A stretch of 64,000 nt of DNA from the NCBI GenBank assembly GCA_025642065.1, contig JAODUP010000184.1:312001-376000 (forward strand), in the 5' to 3' direction. The notes beneath the pieces were generated by a model that was not told the DNA's origin, ran no database searches, and was given only the letters and a program-made list of their open reading frames with translations. Below, piece by piece: positions 12,973 through 23,659 of the stretch. The position numbers and the translations under genes are program-made. This stretch comes from Paralvinella palmiformis. Its lineage: Eukaryota; Annelida; Polychaeta; Terebellida; Alvinellidae. Every line of letters starts with the position of its first letter. Positions within the stretch are counted from its first letter, which is position 1.

Positions 12973-14401
12973 TATACTGTTCTTAGGACCTTGTAATATT
13001 ATGTACACATATTATATAGAATATTATACAAAATGCATGTATAATTTACACTAGTACAAGTGGTGTGTGTGAACTAAACACTAAGCCATATAGTACGTCA
13101 GTTAACCTAGAAAGTGGGAAATGAATTTATTATAAAGAACAGTGCATGCCAAAGTATTTCTACTACGTATGCATATTGTATAATACATTATATTAATGTT
13201 TAAGAACAATTACAAAAAATAACAATTAACATATCACAGAAATCTTCAACTTACATACATTATAACCACTGACAAATAAATAAAAGGATAATACCTGATG
13301 CATCCACCATTACCTGATGGCACTATTACTGGACTATGTTTGCATATCACAAAGTTTCCAGTACAGAGATATAACGGTACAACTCTACAATGCTATCCTT
13401 TATAGTGTAACATAACCATTTATGGATCAGCATTGTAGTCAAATATAATTTTCCCTATTAATTTTGCAATTAATTCTAAACAGGCTGAAACTGTAGGCAA
13501 AATGCATGAAACAACGTGTTCTAATACAAGCAGTAATACTGGATTTAATCGTAAATATTTACCAGCAGAACACAGGTTCACAACCTCTTGCAAATGCAGA
13601 ATGGATCGCTTCACCTAGTCGGATGAAATGTAATGTTTTTTTGGTCTGCGATAATGAGTTATTATATTACGTTGTCACACATTTAATTTTATTCTGGTTA
13701 AGAAGTAGCATTCGGGTGCAAGGATTTGCCTACCAAATGCTTGGGTGACAACATAATGTGCATGATCAAATAGACTTGGCAAGAGTTTGCGTGCTTAATT
13801 CTTTTGTTTAATTCTAATGCTCTGTTACAGGTTAACAACTGGCAAATAACTCATCAGCAACCAAAATATTAATGAAAATTAGAAGTAAAGATTCAATTTG
13901 GCCCACAAGAAAAAAAAACTACTGAATACTAGCTTATGTCCTCTGATGAAGATGCATGCATGTATTGTTTGGAAAATAACTGACTCATCATATAGAAATA
14001 ATTAACACACACACACACAACAACTAATTCCGCAACTGTTTTTCCTTCTTAAGAGGAGGTTGACCAGTGGATAATTAACAGACATGTATTGATTAAAAAG
14101 GTATCTTTCCACAAGGCTCCCTCAAAAGAGTAACCAATTTCATCCCTTTCTTTGCAAGAAAGCAAACAACACATTTCGTTTTGGAATAAGATACGCCTCT
14201 GTCTAAAATGCCAATATGCTGTCCAGTCAAGACATTAACAGTATCTAGTCATAACCAACAAAATCAGGTTAGAATCACTGATCGTGTTCAAGGAATGCAT
14301 CAATGTGCCAACCTCTAAAGGTGGTCTTCCAAGAGAGTTTACTCTATAGTCTATGCTGAACACAAACACCTCCCCCTCTTCCCCCAACATCCACCATTTA
14401 T
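9791..14401. other. Intergenic, no gene recognised
   Basis: This is AT-rich sequence with only short, unconvincing open frames on both strands. Simple repeats include GAGT-type repeats near 10150-10172, an alternating CG run near 11010, and (TA)n at about 12940-12965. The 3' end of ARMC6 begins at 14402. No polyadenylation signal could be assigned with confidence. Confidence 0.55.
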
Positions 14402-14614
14402 CTACTGTTCTAGTTGTCTACCCTCGCCTTTCCACAGCTCCTTCAGCTCCACCTTGCAGCCCAAGTCTCTGAGGGCAGCCATCGTTTCATCGCGGCAGTC
14501 TTTGTGTGTTCTGTAGACGTGCTGCAGGAGTTCCTCGACATCCAACTCCAGAAATATATCGCAGTACTCTCTATTTCTTGCAACAAGATTCCTTATAGCC
14601 ATGCCTGCTTGTTT
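14402..14614 (-). CDS. ARMC6: ARMC6 coding exon 6 (C-terminus)
   Basis: Residues 393-462. The acceptor is CTTCTTTCAG and the exon enters in phase 0 with [14 protein letters not shown]. The end holds [18 protein letters not shown], the most conserved C-terminal block of the family. The stop codon is TAG at 14404-14402. Confidence 0.95.
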   Translation of the reverse strand, partial: KQAGMAIRNLVARNREYCDIFLELDVEELLQHVYRTHKDCRDETMAALRDLGCKVELKELWKGEGRQLEQ

Positions 14615-17600
14615 CTGAAAGAAGCCATCACCACACTAGTCAAAAATTTGGTATTGTTCCAGCATACATGTTTACATTTTGAATTTCTTTTAAATTATCA
14701 CATACATTTTTGGATGTGGAATTTAAAGTTTAAACAAATTGCGTTCATCAATTTGGATGATGATGATTGATGTTTTATGCCCAGTTTTGTGCACATGGTA
14801 GGATAAATGGGCCGAGGGACCTCCAAAGGTAATGAAGCGAAGTCAAAGATGAAACACCCTTCAGATATGCCCACTTTTATCAATTTGGAATTAAAATTGA
14901 TAAATAAGATTACATCACAATTTTCATTCAATTGAAGGGATTAATGGATTCCTAAATACTGTCATGAAGGTAGCTATTTTGATGCTACCTTTAATGAACT
15001 ATACAGTGAGTAGTATATTTATACTGTACATGATACAAGAATAACATAGTTTGTAATTAAAATGAATTTTGTGTCAAACTGATAAAAATGGAATTAGTGC
15101 CACATTTGGTCTTGCAAGCATATTCATGCTACTGAATGGTCTAGAAAGAGTTTGTAGATTAGGTAACATATCATCAAAGATGGGAAATAAACAGACATAC
15201 AGACCTCTACACTAGCCTCATTGCTATGTAACTGTAACACCTTGACGAGTACATCAGCAGCTTCGGCCTCCATAAAACGTTTCGAGTGACTCGGATTACG
15301 GAGTACAATAGCAGCCAATGCTCCACAGCCAATCTGTATCAGAGTTAATAATAGTATTACTCTCCATCTCCCTGTATGTGCATGTGTGTGTGCGTATGGG
15401 CACAGAGACAAGGATTACGGAGTACAATAGCAGCCAATATGTATCAGAGTTAATAATATTATTACTCTCCATCTCCCTGTTTGTGCATGTGTGTGTGTGT
15501 ATGGGCACAGAGCCAATGATGCATGCACACACATATGCATTTGAACACACATGCACATCCGTCCATTTAATAGACACTTACCTCGCAGATAGCAGAATGT
15601 TTTACGTGTTTTGTCAATGCTGTTACTATATTCTCAGCTCCACCATTGTCTATGATCGCTATCTTTACAGCATCATTACCAGCTATAGCCTTCAGAACAC
15701 TGAGTACTTGTCTGGTAATACCCTTTATAGAAGATGAACAACATAAACACTATTTATTATATTAACATCTTAAATTGTTAGACAATCAAGTCATCATGAT
15801 GATGATGATGATGAAAAGAGAATAACTGAAGTGTTTTGACGACCAAACAAGCTGTTGGGTAGTGAGCGAGATAGATAACTAGATTTTATTTTGCAATTTC
15901 CATATGCATTACAAAGATAATACAGACATACACATGCACACATACATATACATGCACACATACATATACATGCACACATACATATACATGCACACATACA
16001 TACATAAACATTTGTACATAGGTATACACACACATCAGATACATACACACATGCCCATGTGTATTTACACAAGAACACATATGCATACATATGTGAAATT
16101 ATAGTGGAAATTGCAGGGATCAGTGTAACCTAAGCTGTCTTCCCACTGGCCCCTACTTTGGTTAGCTTCTGTACTGGTCACACCAGGGACTTGTGGTTAA
16201 GGGATGACTGATCATGGAAACACCGCACAAACAGAAGAATCACTGATGTTCAAACCCCGATCTGGATGTTGGCACCACACTGCTCTAGCAACTGCACAAT
16301 CAAAGCACCCAAAGGTGCTGAACATTGAAATTATTGTGATCACTCCAGTTCTAATACAGATAGCGGTGTTTATTGATTTGTTTATTCTCAATGCTGGTCA
16401 TCCTTGGGACATACAGGTGACTATCTAGATGATGACGATAATTGATATTTTACGGCCACTTTTGTGCACATGGTAGTGGACTGAGCGACCTCCAAAGGTA
16501 ATGACAAAACAACCTTTGGATATACACACACCGAGGTTAGAAAACAGGTGGTAGTGATCTGTGGTCCAACACGCTACTGTTAGACCACGGAGGCACACCA
16601 GAGGTGACTATCTAAGAATATTAGGTCATATAAATAAGGCCCCCCCACACACACACACACACACACACACACCAGACGGGAAACCAGCACTAGGATTTGA
16701 ACGCAGATTGGTAGATTTTGAATGCAGTGAACTGCCAACTGCATTGTGGGGGTGCAGTATACCAAATCAGATGAAACAAACCTGATACATCATGTCTAGA
16801 CTCTAGTATCACAAGGTCACATCAGGTCTAGACTGTAGCAGACATTGCGTCAATTCAATTCCGAATTGATTATTTAAAAAAAAAATGAAATTGTAATTGA
16901 TACAAAAAACTTAATCCAGAAATTAATTTATCATTTAATGTTTTAATTCAGAAATAATTCTTCCATGACAATCCTACTTGGAATTCCATTTTTTACCTAC
17001 TCTTTTTTTCATGAGTAGGTACTCCGAATACCTACCCCGAGTACCTACTTCAAATAGTTTATATTCCATGTATGATTGTCATGGAAACAAATTCAGAATT
17101 AAAAAATTAAACGGTAAATTAATTTGTGGATTGAAATTTTTTGTAACAAATTTCAACTCCAAATTGATCAATTCCAATAAGCCTGAAGCATGATGACACC
17201 AAAAACCCAAACAAACCAGCTGCGCTTTGTATTGTGGGATTTATATATAATAATGCTGAGCTGAGCGATAATACCGTGATAATCCCGCCATTTTAACCTT
17301 AAACATCAATGTTCCGTATCTGTTATAATCATGCCAAAAACTAACTTCTGCGTACAGTTTAACTCTGCTTCGACACCAAAAAAGCCGGCACTGTTGAAAA
17401 ATTGTATTCCAAAACTGAAAATCAGATTATAACTATATGCTAATCGTCCGTCATTGCTACTTTATAAATGAGAGTAAAGTGTGGTATTCAACATTGTAAA
17501 CCATAGTACAATAATATTCACTGCACATAACAAAGACTGTTAAAATGTGGTGTTCATAGTAAATCACACTAAAATTATATTTATTGAAAAGAAGTATATT

Positions 17601-20600
17601 GGTAAATTTAATTTATTATTTATGGATATAATAATATGGTAAATTACATTTTATTTACCAATATTATTATCTATGATCTGATGGATAATGATAGTGTTCA
17701 ATTAAACCTTATTTGCACATTTCACTGTTTCAGTCAATCCTTACACTGACACTAATTATAAAAATGTGACTCGCAGATTGTCATTTCGAATTAAAACTGA
17801 TTATAACAGATCCGGAACACTGACGTTTAAGGTTAAAATGGCGGGATTATCACAGTATTATCGCTCAACGGACGGACCCCCTATAAATCCCACAATGCAA
17901 AGCGCGCCTGGTTTGTTTTGGTTTTTGACATCATCATGCAATGGGTCTATTCCATTTTTTTAATTGGAATTGCCCATCAATCCCAAAATTGAATTGAACC
18001 AATGTCTGATCTAGACTGTAGTACCACAAGGTCGCATCAGACTTAGACTCTGGTACCACAAGGTCAGATCAGTACACTAAATAAACATTTCACAACTCAC
18101 AGAATGTTCAAGATTCTTCTCCATTGTTTCTAATATCAGCTGAAGTCCACCAAGATCAAGAATCTCTTGACAGAACTCATTTCTGACAGCAAGACAAGCC
18201 AGTGTGGCAAATAGTTCTCCCAGCACAGTTCTGTTGTTTATGTAATCTGTAGTAATTAAAATATTATTCTTACGTCTCTCAATTCTTAGGAGGAATAGAG
18301 TTTTAAAAAGTCATGCTTTACTAAATAAGCCAACAGTGATACATTTCGATTGAAATGTGATTAGTTTATTAACTCAGTTTCAATACTTTAAAATTGTTAT
18401 GAACTGATCTGGTCTGTTTTTGAATTTGTGTAAGTAACTGAACATACAGGCTCATACTGACAAAACGGAAGCACCATGGTCAACAATAATTTTGGTAAAC
18501 AAACCTTTGCACATCTCCATAATTCTTCGTAGTGCTCCTGCACGTGTCACAATCAGCTTAGCATGGTCATGAGAACTACAGAAAGGCACGCGAATGTCAT
18601 CGTCAAACGTCAGCACTCGGAACGTGGAACAGGCCTCCTTCACAATGCTGGCTTCATTCTTATACTGATCCAGAAGGTCAGAAAGGATTTGTATGAGATC
18701 ATCGTCAACGTAAGCTCTACGGTTAGCTTCATGCTTGATGCACGTGTAACGAATGAAGTGAACCATGAGAAAGATGAGACCGGGATCTTGCTGTGTCTTG
18801 ATTCGAGCTAGAATCCTTCGTCTACCGGTGTCTTCCAGAAGATCTGGTTGTCCATTACACAACGAACAAAGGGCCGACAAGATTGCCTTGTGGCTGCTGA
18901 CATCATCTGTTTTTTCTAAGGCCGACATCAGCGTCCCATAGGCATCATTTTTACCTGCCAAACATCGATGCGCCAAGTCAATATCACATTGTGTTTTGAT
19001 CACCTCACACTCCTTGGCCAGGATGTCTAAGTTGACTGGTGTGCTCTCCAGTGCTGATGCCAGGGACTTCAGAGCCAAGAGAACTGGATGTTCTGTTTCT
19101 CCCTGGTTCATAACAAAGTCTCGAACTATGTTGCTGAGATTAACCCCCTGAAAAGATGAAGAAGTCATCAACACTAAAATAACCGAATCTAACAAAATTA
19201 TTAAATTCCAGTATTAACTACTGTAATTTAATAAAAATTATTTAGGATGGTCAGGTCACTGATACTTTACCCATAAACGTTTGGATCATCATCATTATTA
19301 CCATCAAGATGAATATTGGGACTAATTTAAAGATAAAATGGAAACTATCCATGTTTACATACACCAGGAAACAAAACTAGTAAGAGATAAAGATGTTTTG
19401 ACAAAAGAAATGCTCAAGTGAGGTGTACTGCCAATCATCACTGTGAGGATCTTCCAAAATCAGTTTAATTTCCTTGCCTTCCTAATGGAATGATTATATA
19501 CATGATGGTCTTATGCTTTCAAATAAAACAGACAGATCAAAATTTCATCGAGTAGGCAGGAAAACATTCTTGATGGTTTTGTTATTCGGGGAGAATCCCC
19601 AGGCTGCCGCTTAATCAGCACAGCCTCTATGTTGGAGTGGTTGAGAAACCTCCTCCCCCACCACTCACAGGGGAGCAGTACGGAAAGATGGAGCCGAAAT
19701 ACCCTGAGGGTGGTCACTGCCAGAGTGTTTTACGTCCTCAGGGGGTTTTTAACGTCCCCCTTTATTTTAAATAATTCAGTGGAGACGGCAGCACCATTTA
19801 ACGTGGTCAGCCACACCAGGCAAAATGTAGTAAGAGTTTTGAAAATGAATCTCAAGGAAGGTTACGACCTCTACGGAGGATTCCAACCTCGACCTTGCCA
19901 TTCCAATGCCGAATGTTAACATGCTAGCCAATAACGGAGCTCACTAACATTCTTGATTTTTCCAAAGTATATATATATATAAAATGGTTAGGTTTTTCCA
20001 GGCAAAATTTTACTCTCCAATGATTTTAACAAATGTTCTCTGGGGTAATTACAAATTAGGGGTCATGACAGCCTTTTCAATAGCACCCAACGTCTGATGC
20101 TATACCATATACGTCATCTATTTTACAGTCGAAAAAGGGGTTTAGAATGAACGAAATACTTACTTTCCCGAACGTTTTCAAGGGAGAGGCCCCAACTCCA
20201 CCCTTCCAGTGGAGAAGGGCCACTACGGTGTTAGTGTGACTACCACTACCACACAACCAGCCATTCAATAACCCCCCCCCCTCCATACCTCCCCCCAGCC
20301 ACAACGGCATTGCCGTGTTTTTATTACTGGGTTGTCTGTTCTATTCACTACCGAAAAGGCTGCATGGGTCTACTTTAGATAAAACTCGATTGAAATATTA
20401 TTTATGTCCAATCTACACCTGCAGTAAATCTGCTACTATTTGATACTCTTAATCACTACACCTAGACCAGCATCGTCTGCGATTTATGGAACAACCCACA
20501 ACTCCGTCAAAAACCTGATTAATCTAGATCATCCCACTATCTGAAACCTCAGACAGAGATTTTGATACTGTAACTGACCAAACACAATCACTATGAACAC

Positions 20601-20719
20601 CATACAAAGGTGCAACCAATTAGCTGAAAATGATCACTTCATGCTGAAGCACTTAAATTCACATGGAATCACTCTGACCTGCATGAAATATAATGAATTT
20701 ATGCATGACTTAAACAAAA

Positions 20720-20767
<48 letters not shown>

Positions 20768-21114
20768 TTTACATAACTTTTCTCTGCCTCAATCATCAAA
20801 GTAATTTCTCCCTCCCGAGTTATCTCACAATAGACTAATCCCTCAGGTGAAGCAACTAGTGCACTTGCAGGCATTGTTCCATAATTATCTGATAGATAAA
20901 CGACTTATGTAAATACCATCAGAAAATGTCAGCACATTAACTAACTGTTGCTGTTTACATTTTGTTAAAAGCTACTTCAAACCACATCCTAAGTTACCTG
21001 TGCTTGAAACTGAGTGACAGCATCTTCTATGGCTTCTTCTGCACTCATATCAAACTCTTCCATGTTTTCTTTAACAACAGCATCAAATGTCTCCTGAGAA
21101 ATCTGCTTAGCCAT
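14402..21114 (-). CDS. ARMC6: ARMC6, armadillo repeat-containing protein 6 (complete, six coding exons)
   Basis: The coding exons are 21114-20998, 19147-18505, 18246-18101, 15722-15582, 15333-15205 and 14614-14402 (minus strand, in transcript order). They join in frame to 462 residues, close to the length of vertebrate ARMC6. Marks that fix the identity are the N-terminal [17 protein letters not shown], then [27 protein letters not shown], a [12 protein letters not shown] block, [24 protein letters not shown] and a C-terminal [14 protein letters not shown]. The body is a run of armadillo-type helical repeats; the precise cellular role of ARMC6 is not well defined, so none is given here. All introns have GT and AG ends. 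The intron between exons 3 and 4 has gathered a SINE and nested MITEs. An AG acceptor lies just upstream of the ATG, so there is likely a non-coding first exon further upstream. No frameshift or lost splice site was seen, so the gene looks intact. Confidence 0.95.
14756..14875 (-). mobile_element. SINE family A copy, 5'-truncated, in ARMC6 intron 5
   Basis: The copy holds only the 3' half of the family: a (GATGAT)n tail, a GATTGATGTTTTA-like end, CATGGTAGGATAAATGGGCC and GATGAAACACCCTTCAGATA. The tRNA-like head is missing. It lies about 140 bases upstream of exon 6. Confidence 0.85.
15205..15333 (-). CDS. ARMC6: ARMC6 coding exon 5
   Basis: Residues 350-392, 129 bases, phase 0 at both ends. 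It encodes [20 protein letters not shown] and then a helix ending [11 protein letters not shown]. The donor is GTCTGT; a better-looking GTATGT seven bases on would break the frame into exon 6, so the first is chosen. The 5' edge of this exon is duplicated in the adjoining intron (see 15293-15520). Confidence 0.9.
15293..15520. repeat. Tandem duplication of the exon 5 edge and adjacent intron of ARMC6
   Basis: Starting at 15293 and again at 15412, the plus strand runs through the same ordered text: GGATTACGGAGTACAATAGC, GTATCAGAGTTAATAAT, TTACTCTCCATCTCCCTGT, a GTGTGTG run and TATGGGCACAGAG. The second copy lacks about 14 bases that hold the splice acceptor and first codons of exon 5, so it probably does not splice. 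Confidence 0.9.
15582..15722 (-). CDS. ARMC6: ARMC6 coding exon 4
   Basis: Residues 303-349, 141 bases, phase 0 at both ends. It encodes [30 protein letters not shown] and KHSAICE. The donor is a consensus GTAAGTG and the acceptor reads CTATAAAG. The AGND block is a family signature. Confidence 0.93.
15918..16100. repeat. CA/TACA-rich minisatellite, 18-bp unit
   Basis: The unit CATGCACACATACATATA repeats about three and a half times at 15934-16000 and then decays into mixed CA repeats. Open frames across it on both strands are artefacts of the repeat. Confidence 0.85.
16428..16596 (-). mobile_element. SINE family A copy, near full length, in ARMC6 intron 3
   Basis: Read on the minus strand it has the GCCTCCGTGGTCTAACAGTAG head, a decayed box B, the CATATCTGAAGG-like body and a TTACGGCC-type end with GATGATGACG tail. 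Several substitutions mark it as an older copy. Confidence 0.85.
16839..18008. mobile_element. hAT-like MITE (type A) with a second MITE nested inside
   Basis: The ends are inverted: the left end reads CAGACATTGCGTCAATTCAA and the right end, reverse-complemented, reads CAGACATTGGTTCAATTCAA. The body shares CATGAGTAGGTACTCCGAAT and TTCCATG blocks with 21330-21550 and 22582-22889. It encodes nothing. The CAG terminus and the 8-bp duplication seen at the 22.6-kb copy suggest the hAT superfamily. The interior is broken at about 17188-17939 by a different MITE. Confidence 0.8.
17188..17939. mobile_element. Long-TIR MITE (type B) nested in MITE A
   Basis: The element has inverted arms of about 150 bases (17188-17335 and 17790-17939). 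Both begin GCATGATGA and share AAACCAGC/GGCGCGCTTTG, ATTGTGGGATTTATA, GAGCGATAATAC, GATAATCCCGCCATTTTAAC and TCTGTTATAATCA blocks in mirror order. The AT-rich middle contains a further small palindrome around 17600-17680. There is no coding capacity. Arm length and mirror order are seen directly; superfamily is not assigned. Confidence 0.85.
18101..18246 (-). CDS. ARMC6: ARMC6 coding exon 3
   Basis: Residues 254-302, 146 bases; it enters with two bases completing a split codon and leaves in phase 0. It encodes [38 protein letters not shown] and KNLEHS. The donor is GTGAGT and the acceptor ACTACAG. Confidence 0.93.
18505..19147 (-). CDS. ARMC6: ARMC6 coding exon 2 (largest, armadillo region)
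   Basis: Residues 40-253 plus one base. It opens with [17 protein letters not shown] after a TTTTCAG acceptor and runs through helical repeats with [53 protein letters not shown] and [10 protein letters not shown]. The donor is GTTTGT after AAAG. The FDDDIRVPF block is strongly diagnostic for the family. Confidence 0.95.
19615..19947 (-). mobile_element. SINE-like repeat family D in ARMC6 intron 1
   Basis: Read on the minus strand it starts with a tRNA-like head (GCTCCGTTATTGGCTAGCATG) and a box-B-like GAGGTTGGAATCCTCC. It continues with GGGGGACGTTAAAAACCCCC and ACGTAAAACACTCTGGCAGT, and ends near AACCACTCCAACATAGAGGC. Only one copy is in the window, so this rests on the promoter boxes. Confidence 0.5.
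20455..20530 (+). mobile_element. Possible scrap of a non-LTR retrotransposon C-terminus
   Basis: One plus-strand frame gives [20 protein letters not shown], which resembles the WNSLP..VKN block near the C-terminus of CR1/jockey reverse transcriptases. The match is short and could be chance. Confidence 0.25.
20712..20765. repeat. (TC)n(TA)n microsatellite in ARMC6 intron 1
   Basis: A CTCTCT run passes directly into a pure TA run. No other feature is tied to it. Confidence 0.9.
20998..21114 (-). CDS. ARMC6: ARMC6 coding exon 1
   Basis: Residues 1-39, starting at the ATG 21114 (complement) in an ACAACCATGG context. It encodes [20 protein letters not shown] and [15 protein letters not shown], matching the family N-terminus. 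The donor is CAG then GTAACT, phase 0. A polypyrimidine tract and AG at about 21120-21122 just upstream suggest a splice acceptor in the 5' UTR. Confidence 0.95.
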
Positions 21115-21329
21115 GGTTGTCTGGTGACAAAGAAATACAACGAACACTTTAGGTTTCTGAGTGAGTGAATGATCAAGGGACAATTTGCTCTTGTATATTA
21201 TTCACACTTAAAGAGGGATGTTTCCCCACTGATTACTGTAGGCGAATGAGTGCACTATTTAACCTTGTACTGGTCACACCTAGGACTGGGAACATATGGT
21301 CAGGAGCAGGATTGGGTCCAAGGTACTAA

Positions 21330-21551
21330 TGTACGTGCACTCATTGGAATTGGAATTGAAGCTTGCTACAAAAAAAGTTTTAAATCCACAAATTAATTTA
21401 CCAGTTAATTTTTTAAGTCAGAAATATTTCTTTCATGACAATCCTATTTGGAATATAAACTATTCGGAATAGGTATTCCAAGTAGGTTTTCATGGTAAAA
21501 AAAGGAATTTAAATTGCAAAATTTGATCAAATGGAATTGACCCTATGTCTG
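21330..21551. mobile_element. MITE A copy, left end truncated
   Basis: It shares the AATTAATTTACCAGTTAATT-like body, CATGACAATCC and TTGGAATATAAAC blocks with the copy at 16839, and ends GGAATTGACCCTATGTCTG. The left inverted repeat is missing. It lies upstream of the ARMC6 ATG. Confidence 0.75.
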
Positions 21552-22494
21552 CACTGTACTCATGATATTAAGTACTCAGTACATCCATGAAGTACTCATA
21601 CTTTCAGAAGACATCTAAGTACTTTCACCATAAACAAGTCATTGTTTCCAATATATTACTCCAATCTTATGTATGTTCATCCCATTTTGGTCACAAGCCA
21701 ACTGAAATAAGTTGCTATCTTTTCAAATGAGAATCCCTGCACTGTGGCACACCATGGGGTAAATATGTCCTTTGAAGACCATGTGGAATTGTTTTTCAAA
21801 GGAAACTGTCTTCTGGATAACCTAACCATGAGAAAGATTATTACTTCAAAACTTGCACATATAGATATTAATAGCTTTCGTGTATAGCTTGGCTACATAA
21901 TTTAATACTAAAACTCAAGAGAAAAAATTAATGTAATAATTTCATAGGAAGTTCTAGCCCAAATATTGAGTAGCCATCTTTTTTGTTGACCTGAACTAAA
22001 GTTTAAAATAAAAATTTTATATGGTCTAGCACATAAAGTCTGGTTTAGAATGAAGAATATATTACTGTTAAAGAAATACCATGTCACACATTTGAGCACA
22101 GTATCAATGTTTACCTTTGCCACAGGTTACCACTGATTGTGAATGCATGCTCTTGAAAAGCTAAGCAAGGAAACACTCACTGCATTTTGATTTGTCACAA
22201 ATTTGAATAAAAAATTGATATTAAGAATGCAGTACACAGATAATAAATAAAATTAACAGAAAAGAGTACATAATTCTGCTATTTCATAAGTCATAAGAGA
22301 TCTTAGTCTTACTAAATTTTGTTATCAAGTAACAAACGAAAGAAACCATAACATAATCTCCATCAGACATAGGGTCAATTTCATTTTTGTCAATTCTGCA
22401 AACAAATTAACCAATTCCAAAAGTAGAATTGACTCCATCCATGTCTGGCAAATTATGTAACAGGAGTAAATATTTGAAAATGAAAAACAAAAAT

Positions 22495-23650
22495 AACTAG
22501 ACAGCATGCAGATCAATGAGGCTGATGTGGAGAAGCTGCTAGCAATAATATTCAAAGCCAGACAAGTCACCTGGTCCACACCAGACATGGGGGTCAATTA
22601 TAATTCCACTCAGTCAATTCCATTTCTACATCAAATTCATCAATTCCAATTTTTACCTACTACTTTTTACCATGAGTAGGTACTCCGAATATCTACTCTG
22701 AGTACATAGTTGGAATACCTACTCTGAGTAGTTTATATTCCAAGTAAGACTGCCATGGAAAAATATTTCTGAATTAAAAAATTTAATGGTAAATAATTTA
22801 TGTATTAAAAGTTTTTTGTAGCAAAATTCAAATCTATTTTTATCAATTCCAATTAAGCATTTCCATTTCCGGAATTGACCTCATGTCTGGTCCATACCAG
22901 AGTCATCCACGAATGTCCAAAAAATGCAGCAGCATAATGGCTATGAGACTCACTGTTATATTTTGGAAGTTAATGAGTGAAGCCTGAAGGCCAAGTTCCC
23001 AAATCATGAAAGGATGTCAAAGTTACACCAATATACAAGAAGGGCAAAAAGAAAGAGCCATGTAACTACAGACCAGTCAGCCTTACCTCTGTTGTGTTTA
23101 AGGTCATGGAGAAGATGACCAGGAAACAGATTATGAGTCACCTTGACATGATGACACAGTATGGATTCAGAAATAGGGATCTAGTTTTACAACTTTGATC
23201 ACTGGATGAAAGTAAATGTCTTGATGTACTGTACCTAGATTTTTGAAAGCATTCAACACGGTACCACATAAACTAGAGGCTTATGGAATCAGGGGAAACA
23301 TGTTAAATTGGATAACAGTTTCTGTCATCAAGAAGGCAACTAGCATCAGTCAACAGCAGCTTATCCAGTTGGATAGAAGTACTTAGTAACATACCACAAG
23401 CCAGTATATTGGGGCTAGTCCTATTTATATTATACATAAATCATTAAATGACTTACCAGACTTAATTGGAAGATTCACTATGCTCTTCGCAAATGATACC
23501 AAGATTTACTCCCCTGTCAACATCATTGACCAATACAGAAGACCCCAGGAAGATCTTAACAGGCTAATTAATTGGTGAGACAGATGACAATTCAGCTTCA
23601 ATGCATTTAAATGTAAGGTGCTACATTATGCATTTTCATTATTTGGGCAC
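22495..23650 (+). mobile_element. Non-LTR retrotransposon fragment (reverse transcriptase), interrupted by a MITE
   Basis: Plus-strand frames give INEADVEKLL, then a DKSPGP block, then after the MITE a TVIFWKLMSEA segment, YTNIQEGQK in one frame and KKEPCNYRPVSLTSVVFKVM in another, MTQYGFR and, near 23482, FANDTKIY. Further on come QEDLNRLINW and FNAFKCKVLHY. These follow the order of a CR1/jockey-type reverse transcriptase. Frameshifts, stops and a catalytic FADD changed to FAND show it is dead. Confidence 0.85.
22582..22889. mobile_element. MITE A copy inserted in a LINE fragment, with target-site duplication
   Basis: The ends read CAGACATGGGGGTCAATT and, in inverted form, CAGACATGAGGTCAATTCC. 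The flanks are GTCCACAC and GTCCATAC, an 8-bp duplication with one mismatch that fits the hAT rule of T at position 2 and A at position 7. Removing the element rejoins the retrotransposon frame at a DKSPGP motif. Confidence 0.85.
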
Positions 23651-23659
23651 AGTTTTTTA

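Larger units (their letters stand above)
16797..18067. repeat. Minisatellite of about 31-34 bp units, split by a MITE insertion
   Basis: Units of the form TAGACTCTRGTAYCACAAGG followed by TCACATCAG occur at 16797-16838 and again at 18010-18067. The MITE at 16839-18008 sits between them. Three or so units existed before the insertion. Confidence 0.7.

Noticed and set aside
13420..13748. Overlapping open frames on both strands
   Set aside because: Composition is that of AT-rich non-coding DNA and no conserved motif is seen.
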